From Fimbriimonadaceae bacterium (GTDB lineage: Bacteria > Armatimonadota > Fimbriimonadia > Fimbriimonadales > Fimbriimonadaceae), in the NCBI GenBank assembly GCA_020847855.1, contig JADLBH010000002.1, positions 62,001-126,000 on the forward strand: a stretch of 64,000 nucleotides of DNA, written 5' to 3'. This document shows positions 33,949 to 41,282 of this stretch, in pieces. The number at the start of each line of letters is the position of its first letter. Positions within the stretch are counted from its first letter, which is position 1. The position numbers and the translations under genes are program-made. The notes below the pieces were generated by a model that was given only the letters and a program-made list of their open reading frames with translations, was not told the DNA's origin and ran no database searches.

Positions 33949-34376
33949 GAGAGCCGGATCAAGGGATCCCCTGGGTTGACAAGCTGGCCGTCTTGGGCGA
34001 CGATCTCGGAAACCGTGCCGGAAGCCGTGCTCGTGATCTCGTTGAAGACCTTCATCGCCTCCACGATCCCGATCACGTCCCCGGCTCGGACGGTGTCACC
34101 GACCTCGACGAATGGCTTGGCCCCAGGGCTGGGGCGGGAGTAGTAGATGCCGCTCGTTGGGCTGCCGACCTCGGTGCCGGCGGTGGTGACCGGAGCCACC
34201 GCCGCTTTCGGGGCAACAGTCGAAAGTGTCATAACCGGCGGATGCTCGGGCCCGCGATCCGACCCTAGCCGGGAGTAGGCGACCTTCACGCCCTCGCACT
34301 CGATGCTCGCCGATTCCAGACCGAACTCGTCCATGAGATCGGCCAATCGAGATGCGACGGAGGCCTCAGAGTCCAT
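33945..34376 (-). CDS. accB: Biotin carboxyl carrier protein of acetyl-CoA carboxylase
   Basis: The 143-residue protein has an N-terminal helical segment (SEASVASRLADLMDEFG), an Ala/Pro/Val linker and a biotinyl domain with the attachment lysine K109 in VEAMKV. It carries carboxyl groups in fatty-acid synthesis. accC is not next to it; a nitrilase-family gene overlaps its stop instead. CATAAT lies 6 nt before the ATG, and a perfect 8-bp palindrome is directly upstream. The frame is open further 5', but that part is not conserved-looking. Confidence 0.92.
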   Translation of the reverse strand: MDSEASVASRLADLMDEFGLESASIECEGVKVAYSRLGSDRGPEHPPVMTLSTVAPKAAVAPVTTAGTEVGSPTSGIYYSRPSPGAKPFVEVGDTVRAGDVIGIVEAMKVFNEITSTASGTVSEIVAQDGQLVNPGDPLIRLS

Positions 34377-34382
34377 GTCCGC

Positions 34383-34388
34383 ATTATG
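34383..34388 (-). promoter_or_regulatory. Leaderless-type -10 box (CATAAT) of accB
   Basis: CATAAT on the minus strand ends 6 nt before the accB ATG at 34376. No Shine-Dalgarno sequence is present. Confidence 0.55.
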
Positions 34389-34390
34389 CC

Positions 34391-34408
34391 ACGGTGCTTC
34401 AGCACCGT
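34391..34408. promoter_or_regulatory. 18-bp palindrome in the accB promoter (operator candidate)
   Basis: ACGGTGCTTCAGCACCGT has 8-bp perfect arms around a 2-nt centre. It begins 2 bp upstream of the accB -10 box, so a bound protein would cover the -35 zone. It is about 80 bp upstream of the divergent exported-protein promoter. Confidence 0.45.
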
Positions 34409-34489
34409 ATATTTGCCAGGAATATGAAGAATTGCGTAAATTCTTCGCAAAGCGGGCTCGGCAAGAGTCCAAAGCCGTGCTGGAGCATG

Positions 34490-34495
34490 TACAAT
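34490..34495 (+). promoter_or_regulatory. -10 box (TACAAT) with leader and strong Shine-Dalgarno
   Basis: TACAAT implies a transcript start near 34502 and a leader of about 28 nt, with GGGAGGAGGA at 34518-34527 before the ATG. An imperfect repeat, TTGCG-N9-CGCAA (34432-34450), lies about 40 bp upstream of this box. Confidence 0.5.
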
Positions 34496-34529
34496 TCCTT
34501 CAATCCCATTCTTTGGTGGGAGGAGGACA

Positions 34530-36896
34530 ATGAAACTCAAGAGCACACTCGTGGGCTTCGCTTTGCTTGCCGTTGGCGCGAACTCGTTCGCGCAGACGAT
34601 CGAGGCGACTGCACCACCCAAGACTCCAGACGACAGCTGGATGTCCGTAAAGTGGGGACCGGACGACGGAACCCCGACGACCAAGGCGATTGCCTGGGGC
34701 TCCGCCTCGCCGCGAGACCCGATCGTCCATACACCTGGACCCACGTTCAGCCCGAACGCGCACGGGAAGATCCCCGGTGAGATCGTTCCGCTCGATCCCA
34801 ACAACCAGGCCAAGGTACACCTCGACCTCGAGTCACCGCAAACGGCCCCGCTCGTCGGCGAGTTCGAAGGGATCCCGCAGACCACGCTGACCCCTCCCGA
34901 CCCCTGCATGGCGGTGGGCCCGGACCACTACATCCTCACGGTCAACGACCGATGGGCGATCTATGACAAGTGTGGGAACCAGCTCTTCAACTCTCGCATT
35001 GGCGACTTTGTCAGCGACCCGAGCGGTTTCTACTTCGACCCGAAGGTGTTCTACGATCCGTGGCGCTTCCGCTGGGGCATGCTCTGGCACCGCGGCACGG
35101 GCAACCCGTCGAACCTCGTGACCTTCGGCACGACGTCATCCGACCCCATGGGTCAGTGGGTTTGGAAGTACTGGTCGGGCGACGGCATTTTTGGTGCCGG
35201 CACTTTCTCCGACTACTACGACTGGGGATACTCGGCCCAGGCGCTCTATGCGTCCGGCAACCAGTTCGGCGGAGCAGGCTTCCGGACCGGCATGTGGATC
35301 TTCAACCCGGCTGAGATCTATGCCGCCGGCGGCGCGACCGCGGCGGTCTACAACATCGCGACCAACGATGACGGAACCGGTGCCGACACCATCCGGAGCA
35401 CCCACATGCTGTACAGCTTCGGCGGTGGATGGGACATGGTCTGCTTCAACTCCCGCTCGGGAGGCGGCAACCGGATGTACATCCAAAAGGTCCAGGATCC
35501 GCTGAACGTGGGGGCTGGTCGCTTGAGGACGGCGAGTCACATCAACGTCGCGTCGTACTCGGTTCCGCCCGACGCAACCCACAACGGTGGCTCGCTCGAC
35601 ACCATTGACTGCCGATCCTACAACGGACAGATCATTGACGGGGTCGCCGGGCAGACGACGAGCATGACCTTGCTCACCTCGTTGAACACCGCGGACGCTG
35701 CGTTTGGCGGGCGATGCTCCTCGAAGATGATGGCCCTCGATCCGACGGCTTCGACTGTCGGCACGGACGTCAACTTCACGGACGGCGTACATCACTACTG
35801 GTTCGGTGCGCCGAGCGCAAACTACCAAGACACTGGCGTGTTCTGGTTCAGCCGCTCGATTGCCGGCGAGTTTGTGACCATGCGGTACGTCGCATGGAGC
35901 GGAGCCGGCCTGAGCGGATCTGCGCACGTCGAGGCCGGGACGGGCAACGCGTCGGGCCGATGGGGCGACTACTTCCAGGGCACCCTTGACTGGGCCGACT
36001 ACTACGCCTACGGCGGAACTGCCGGTCCTCAGAAGCACTGGGGCTATGCTGAGATCAGCGGTGCCGGCGGCTGGCGCACCAGGGTTGGCATCACCACCGC
36101 CGATGTGACAACCGCTGGCGTGATGACCGTTGCGCCTGGGACGAACATGGCCTTCACCGGCTTCGTCGGTGGGCCGTTCACCCCGGCAAATGAGGTCTAC
36201 ACGCTCGGCAACACGGGCCAGGTCGGCTATGGCTATGAGGTCTCGAGCCTCCCGTCATGGCTGAGCGCCACGAACGGTAGCGGCCAAGTGTTCGGGACGA
36301 ACGTCAACGTGTCCATCTTCCCTGATGCGACCGCGAACGGCCTTGGCTACGGCATCTACACCGACGCCTCGATCCTGTTCACCAACTGCTACAGCCTCGC
36401 CAGCACGAGCCGCTCCGCGACCCTCACGGTCAAGGCGCGGATTGTGCCGACCTCCGTCACGGTTCGGCTTGGCCGAATTGATGCGGGCAACGTGGTGAGC
36501 CTCCGAGCGGACGATGCGAACTACCTTCGGGTGTGCAAGTTCATCGTCCCCAACTCGATCGTGCCTCCGGTGAACGTCGAAGTCTCGACGACCGCCCCCG
36601 GCGCGACCGCGTCGCAGATCGTCTACGAGCAGCTGGCACGCATGTTCCACGCTGGATCGTTCAACCAGCAGCTCGAACTGTGGAACTACAACACGGGCAA
36701 CTGGGGAGCGACTACGAGCGGAGCCCTCGGAACCGTCTTCGTGAACCGAACCGTCACCGTGAACGCTGGCGCCAACAACTACATTGGCCCCGCGAACGCG
36801 ATGCTCGCTCGGTATCGCATCAGCCAGACCGGCCCTGCGGCCGTCTCGGCCTGGTGCCACGAGGTGGACTACGTGAACTGGGAGCTCACTCCCTAA
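34530..36896 (+). CDS. Large exported protein with BACON-like segment and shared C-terminal domain
   Basis: The 788-residue protein has a signal peptide (residues 1-22, ending NSFAQ). Residues ~100-530 are rich in Gly, Trp and Tyr with many short strands, including TPPDPCMAVGPDHYILTVND, and may form a beta-propeller. A segment around 550-620 (YEVSSLPSWLSATNGSG) resembles a BACON or Ig-like fold. Residues ~640-788 share GRIDAGNVVSLRADD, YLRVCKFIVPN and YRISQTGPAAVS with the exported protein at 28029. It has the strongest Shine-Dalgarno of the window and a hairpin terminator behind it, so it is probably well expressed as a single gene. Function is unknown. Confidence 0.7.
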   Translation: MKLKSTLVGFALLAVGANSFAQTIEATAPPKTPDDSWMSVKWGPDDGTPTTKAIAWGSASPRDPIVHTPGPTFSPNAHGKIPGEIVPLDPNNQAKVHLDLESPQTAPLVGEFEGIPQTTLTPPDPCMAVGPDHYILTVNDRWAIYDKCGNQLFNSRIGDFVSDPSGFYFDPKVFYDPWRFRWGMLWHRGTGNPSNLVTFGTTSSDPMGQWVWKYWSGDGIFGAGTFSDYYDWGYSAQALYASGNQFGGAGFRTGMWIFNPAEIYAAGGATAAVYNIATNDDGTGADTIRSTHMLYSFGGGWDMVCFNSRSGGGNRMYIQKVQDPLNVGAGRLRTASHINVASYSVPPDATHNGGSLDTIDCRSYNGQIIDGVAGQTTSMTLLTSLNTADAAFGGRCSSKMMALDPTASTVGTDVNFTDGVHHYWFGAPSANYQDTGVFWFSRSIAGEFVTMRYVAWSGAGLSGSAHVEAGTGNASGRWGDYFQGTLDWADYYAYGGTAGPQKHWGYAEISGAGGWRTRVGITTADVTTAGVMTVAPGTNMAFTGFVGGPFTPANEVYTLGNTGQVGYGYEVSSLPSWLSATNGSGQVFGTNVNVSIFPDATANGLGYGIYTDASILFTNCYSLASTSRSATLTVKARIVPTSVTVRLGRIDAGNVVSLRADDANYLRVCKFIVPNSIVPPVNVEVSTTAPGATASQIVYEQLARMFHAGSFNQQLELWNYNTGNWGATTSGALGTVFVNRTVTVNAGANNYIGPANAMLARYRISQTGPAAVSAWCHEVDYVNWELTP

Positions 36897-36919
36897 CGAT
36901 CCTTCCCAAAGAAGGCTTT

Positions 36920-36954
36920 GCGGCCCGCCCTTCGGGGCGGGCCGCCTTGCTTTC
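36920..36954 (+). terminator. Strong hairpin terminator between the exported-protein gene and glgP
   Basis: GCGGCCCGCCC (36920-36930) pairs perfectly with GGGCGGGCCGC (36935-36945) around a TTCG tetraloop. CTTGCTTTC follows. It serves the plus-strand gene; the minus strand lacks a comparable T tract. Confidence 0.85.
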
Positions 36955-39523
36955 AGAAGGACGACTCGTAGACCGCGAGTGGCAGCTCGTGCCGCACGCT
37001 GACAATATCGTGGCGAGGGATGGCCCGCACGACGTAGCCGCGTTGGCCCGCGTCGTCGAGCAAGATCGAGCCTTCGTACCGGGATATGCCGCCCTCAGAG
37101 CCCACGAGCTGAAGGTCAACCGTCTGAAGCTCCGAGAGGTCACGGTCAGAAGTCACGTGTCCGAAAAGGGCTTGGACGCAAAGGTCGTCCGGGCTCAACT
37201 TGCCAAGCTCCAGCTCCGCAGAGACTCGCAGCGTGCTTCCCACAGGGCTCGCCGACCCGGCGTCGTCCGAGACCTGAACGATCTTGATCCCCGACCAGCC
37301 TTCGGCGAGGCGGTCGCGCCACTCCAGGGCCGCCTTCGACCCGGCAAAGCCGTCCGCGCTGAGTCGGAGAAACCCGTCCGACCCTGGGACATAGAACTTT
37401 GACGTGTAGTCCTGCACCATGCGGTGGGCGGAGAACTGATGGGCAAGTCGTTGCCAAGAAAGGCGGATCATCTCGATCCACGCTGTGGGCAGGCCGCCCT
37501 CTGTCCGGAAGTAGAACGTCGGCACGATGTCGTTCTCCAGAACATGGTAGAGGGCACGACTGTCGAGCCAGTCTTGATAGCCCTCGTCCGGGTTTTGGGA
37601 CTCGTTTCCGATCCGCCACCCGGCGCCCGGCTCGAAGCCCTCTGCCCACCAGCCGTCCAGGATCGAGCAGTTCAGGCCACCGTTAGGAACCACCTTCATT
37701 CCGCTCGTCCCGCTTGCTTCAAAGGGCCGCCGCGGGTTGTTGAGCCACACGTCCACGCCCTGGATCAACCGGCGCGCCACGGCCATGTCGTAGTCTTGGA
37801 TGAAGACGACGCGCTTCCGGACGTCGGGCTCCCGGATGAACTCGTGCAGTTCCTGGATGATCTGCTTGCCCCCATCGTCCTTGGGATGAGACTTGCCAGC
37901 AAACACGATCTGAACCGGCTTGTCTGGATGGTTGAGGAGCTTCTTGAGCCGCTCCCGGTCCTTGAGGATCAGATCCGCACGCTTGTAGGTGGCAAACCTT
38001 CGGGCAAAGCCGATCGTGAGCACCCGCGGATCCAACACGTCCATGGCTTCCGCCACGTCCTCGGGGCCCGCGCTCCCTTGGCGCAATTGCCGACGGAGCC
38101 TTCTCCGACAAAACCGCACGAGGTCACCGCGCTCGTTCTCGCGCATCTCCCAAATCTCACGGTCCGGGATCTGGCCGACCCGATCCCACACCTCCTGGTT
38201 CGAGGGCTCGTCGCGCCATCCTGGGCCCAGCCGGTTGTCGAAGAGTTCGGTGGTCCCGCGCGACATCCAGGTCATGGTGTGGATCCCGTTCGTGACATGA
38301 TCCACGGGAACCTCCTCCAGCGGAAGGTCGGGCCAGCGCCCCGCGAACATGCTCCTGCTGATCTCGGCGTGCAACTGCGAGACCCCGTTCACGGCACAGG
38401 AGTTCGCCATCGCCAGCGCCGCCATATTGAAGCGTGGATCGCCGTTCTCCTCCAAGCGTCCCATGGAGTGCAGCTTCTCGTCGGTGATCTTCAGGTCCTT
38501 GGCCCAGGGGCCGAGGTACCGAGCGGTGAGCTCGGGCTCGAAGAGGTCGAACCCGGCAGGGACGGGGGTGTGGGTCGTGAAGACGTTCCCCGCGACCGTG
38601 GCCTGTCGGGCGGTGCGGAAGTCCACTCCGTTCACTTGCATCGCGTCTCGGATCCTTTCGAGCGATTGCAGCGCCGAGTGCCCCTCGTTCATGTGGCAGA
38701 CCGTGGGCATGTACCCCATCTTCCGCAGGGCCTGATAACCGCCGACCCCAAGGATCGCCTCTTGGCGAAGGCGCATCTCGGCATCACCGCCGTAGAGGGT
38801 GTCCGTGATCCCCTGGGTCGAGTCCTCGTTCTGCAACAGGTTGGAATCGAGCAGGAACAGCTTCACGCGGCCGACTTGGGCGAGCCACACCTGGCACAGG
38901 ACCTGGGATTTGTCGAGTTGGATCGAGATCCGGGTCGGACTACCGTCCTCGTCTCGCACCAGCGTTAACGGTAGGCGGTGGAAGTCGTATCGGGGATATT
39001 GCTCCTGTTGCCAGCCGTCCGGGCTCAGCGATTGGCGGAAATAGCCCCTCGCATAGAGCAGGCCCACGCCCACGAGCGGGACGCCCAGGTCGCTCGTCGC
39101 CTTGAGGTGGTCGCCGGCGAGCACCCCGAGGCCGCCCGAGTAGATGGGAAGCGCCTCGCTCACGCCGAACTCGGCCGAGAAGTAGGCGACCAGCATCTCG
39201 TCCCGCTTTCCGGGGAACTCGCGGTCGAACCAAGTCTCCCGAACCATGTACTCGTCTAGGGCTTGCGCCGTCAAGCTGAGCTGGGAGACGAACACTTCGT
39301 CGCCCGCGATGCGATCGAGGGTCTCGGGGTCGAGGCGGTGCAGGAGCTCTACCGGGTTGTGGCCGACCTCCTCCCAGGTCTCGCGGCCCAGCCAGCGGAA
39401 GATCGAGCGGGCCTCGTGGTTCCAGGTCCACCAATAGTTGTAGGCGAGGGTTCGCAACGGCAGAAGGGGCTCCGGCAGGGATTGGACCACTTCGAGCGAG
39501 TGCGAGTACTTCAGGCTCCGCAT
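36953..39523 (-). CDS. glgP: Alpha-glucan phosphorylase (GT35)
   Basis: The 856-residue PLP enzyme releases glucose 1-phosphate from glycogen or maltodextrin. It belongs to the branch of GT35 typified by archaeal and Thermus-type phosphorylases, with YNYWWTWNHEARSIFRWLG at the N-terminus. FEASGTSGMKVVPNGGLN carries the PLP lysine at about 609. ATG 39523 is chosen because upstream residues are not conserved-looking and GATAAT lies 9 nt before it. The preceding GH65-like gene ends 10 nt upstream on the same strand, so both can form an alpha-glucan unit. Confidence 0.92.
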   Translation of the reverse strand: MRSLKYSHSLEVVQSLPEPLLPLRTLAYNYWWTWNHEARSIFRWLGRETWEEVGHNPVELLHRLDPETLDRIAGDEVFVSQLSLTAQALDEYMVRETWFDREFPGKRDEMLVAYFSAEFGVSEALPIYSGGLGVLAGDHLKATSDLGVPLVGVGLLYARGYFRQSLSPDGWQQEQYPRYDFHRLPLTLVRDEDGSPTRISIQLDKSQVLCQVWLAQVGRVKLFLLDSNLLQNEDSTQGITDTLYGGDAEMRLRQEAILGVGGYQALRKMGYMPTVCHMNEGHSALQSLERIRDAMQVNGVDFRTARQATVAGNVFTTHTPVPAGFDLFEPELTARYLGPWAKDLKITDEKLHSMGRLEENGDPRFNMAALAMANSCAVNGVSQLHAEISRSMFAGRWPDLPLEEVPVDHVTNGIHTMTWMSRGTTELFDNRLGPGWRDEPSNQEVWDRVGQIPDREIWEMRENERGDLVRFCRRRLRRQLRQGSAGPEDVAEAMDVLDPRVLTIGFARRFATYKRADLILKDRERLKKLLNHPDKPVQIVFAGKSHPKDDGGKQIIQELHEFIREPDVRKRVVFIQDYDMAVARRLIQGVDVWLNNPRRPFEASGTSGMKVVPNGGLNCSILDGWWAEGFEPGAGWRIGNESQNPDEGYQDWLDSRALYHVLENDIVPTFYFRTEGGLPTAWIEMIRLSWQRLAHQFSAHRMVQDYTSKFYVPGSDGFLRLSADGFAGSKAALEWRDRLAEGWSGIKIVQVSDDAGSASPVGSTLRVSAELELGKLSPDDLCVQALFGHVTSDRDLSELQTVDLQLVGSEGGISRYEGSILLDDAGQRGYVVRAIPRHDIVSVRHELPLAVYESSF

Positions 39524-39532
39524 CCAGGAGGG

Positions 39533-39538
39533 ATTATC
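39533..39538 (-). promoter_or_regulatory. -10 box (GATAAT) of glgP containing the upstream stop codon
   Basis: GATAAT on the minus strand ends 9 nt before the glgP ATG. Its TAA (39534-39536) is the stop codon of the GH65-like gene. Confidence 0.45.
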
Positions 39539-41198
39539 GGCTATCCGAGCCCTTCTTTGCGGGCCCGTCATGGGTCAGGACGAGTTCGACGGGCTCACCG
39601 TCCACGTACAGCGTCATGCTCAGCGACTTCCACTCAGGGGGGAAATGAGGCTTCGCTGAGACCCATGAACCTGCTTTCAGCCTTCGCTTCCAAACTGCGC
39701 CCTCAACGGGGCTCGGACCTACATGGATCCCAGCAAACCCGTACAGAACCGCCGACCAACATCCCGCTACCCCGGTCAAGAACGTGCCGTTCGCTTGTCG
39801 CGGGGTCTCGCCGAAGCTCCGGGCCGGGCCATGGGAGTAGCGGTCAATGGCTCGTCGCCAGGTGTCGAGGGCTTCTTCTGGCTTGGCATACCTAGCTTCG
39901 AGCAAAGCTTCGATTGAGAGTGACATTGCAGGGCCGTTCGCAATTGTCCGTCCCTTCTCATGTGCGAGGATCTCGCTTGCGCGGGCAAGGAGGGCCGGGT
40001 GCTCCAGTGGCCACAGCCCTAGAAGGAGGGCATGCTGCTGGAGCTTCTGATCCTGATCCCCTTCAAAATTGAGGACACGATCTCCCGACATCGGGATGTG
40101 CGGCCGATCCAGGTGGAAGAACCGCTGGGCAACAAGGTTGGTGTACGTATCGCTCGGCGTCATCGCATACTCGTCGGGGGAGAGGGTCTGCTCGACGTTT
40201 ACGGTGCTCGTGTTCACGGTCGCACGGTTGAGATAGTAGAAGCACGCGGCCCGAAGGAATCGCTTGGCGGCGTCGGCTTCGACCAGGCCCAGCCGCGAGG
40301 CGTAGTCCATCCCCCACGCCGCACTGCCCGTGACGTGGGCCGCATGAAGTCCTGGCCCGGTGCAAAGCTCCCTGCCGTCGGGACCAGTCTCCCAGGCCAC
40401 AATGATCCCGTCGCCTTTTCCCGTGTACTTTCGCTGGAACGCTGCGGAGGCGGCGGGGAAGGTGCGAATGCGGAACGCGGGGATCGCCCGCGCCCTTGCG
40501 GGGTGGGTCAGGGCGAGCGCGGGCAAAAGCCAAATGTCCGCGTCCCAGAACACGCGACCCGTGTATTTCGCACTGCTCGACCCGAAGGGCGAGAGGCCGC
40601 ACATTTCCACCGAACGGTCTCCTCCGAGTTGCCTCGCGAGGTCGTCCAACCTCGCCTGATCCTCCTTGGGCCCGACCAACTTGATCCGAGGAATCCGCAC
40701 CTGCCACGCGGGCGGATCCATGGGGCTCGTGATCCTGATTCTCGTTTTGAGGGCGTGCTGGGGCCCGTCCGTGAGCCTTGTGCTCTCGCGCTGGGTCTGC
40801 CACCCTTTCGGAAGGGCGACCTCCCAGTCCACCTGGGGCTCTCGGTTCGAGACGACTTTCAGCTCGAAAGCGAACGTCCCCGCTTCACGGCATTCGAGAT
40901 CGAACCGATAGCCCTTGCCAGTGCCGGAGTACCGAAGGCCGTTATGGCTCCGGACGAGTTGGCCGCGGGGAAGCGGGGCACCGTTGACCTTTGCCTCCAG
41001 GCTGATTCGGGCGGGAACCGCAGAGAGACCGCTAGGCCCCTCCGCCACCCATGCGCTCGCATTCGGTCCAGGAAGCCCGTTGGGCTGAAGCTCCACGCTG
41101 GCGGTGAGGGAAGTCAGCAGGGCCCGAGGCTGAGCGGGTTGGGGTGGGGACGCCTGGGTGCAACCCGTCGCGACCGCCAAGAGCACGAGCCCGCGCAT
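39534..41198 (-). CDS. GH65-like glycoside hydrolase/phosphorylase lipoprotein
   Basis: The 554-residue protein begins MRGLVLLAVATGC, a short lipoprotein signal with lipobox Cys13. A beta-sandwich N-terminal domain (about 20-190) precedes an alpha/alpha barrel. FWDADIWLLPALALTHPARARAIPAFR matches the GH65 block, and AWETGPDG carries a likely catalytic acid near E270. GH65 enzymes act on alpha-linked disaccharides (maltose, trehalose, kojibiose) by phosphorolysis or hydrolysis. A lipid anchor suggests action outside the cytoplasm, so hydrolysis is more likely than phosphorolysis. The start at 41198 is set by the lipobox. Confidence 0.8.
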   Translation of the reverse strand: MRGLVLLAVATGCTQASPPQPAQPRALLTSLTASVELQPNGLPGPNASAWVAEGPSGLSAVPARISLEAKVNGAPLPRGQLVRSHNGLRYSGTGKGYRFDLECREAGTFAFELKVVSNREPQVDWEVALPKGWQTQRESTRLTDGPQHALKTRIRITSPMDPPAWQVRIPRIKLVGPKEDQARLDDLARQLGGDRSVEMCGLSPFGSSSAKYTGRVFWDADIWLLPALALTHPARARAIPAFRIRTFPAASAAFQRKYTGKGDGIIVAWETGPDGRELCTGPGLHAAHVTGSAAWGMDYASRLGLVEADAAKRFLRAACFYYLNRATVNTSTVNVEQTLSPDEYAMTPSDTYTNLVAQRFFHLDRPHIPMSGDRVLNFEGDQDQKLQQHALLLGLWPLEHPALLARASEILAHEKGRTIANGPAMSLSIEALLEARYAKPEEALDTWRRAIDRYSHGPARSFGETPRQANGTFLTGVAGCWSAVLYGFAGIHVGPSPVEGAVWKRRLKAGSWVSAKPHFPPEWKSLSMTLYVDGEPVELVLTHDGPAKKGSDSR

Positions 41199-41204
41199 AG
41201 ACTC

Positions 41205-41210
41205 AATGTA
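41205..41210 (-). promoter_or_regulatory. Leaderless-type -10 box (TACATT) of the GH65-like gene
   Basis: TACATT on the minus strand ends 6 nt before the ATG at 41198. No Shine-Dalgarno sequence is present. Confidence 0.4.
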
Positions 41211-41282
41211 TCCGGTCCTGGGATGTGGAAAAAGCACGAGCGCGTTCCAAGGGGTCCGTCCGTCCATTCTCTTTAGCATCCC

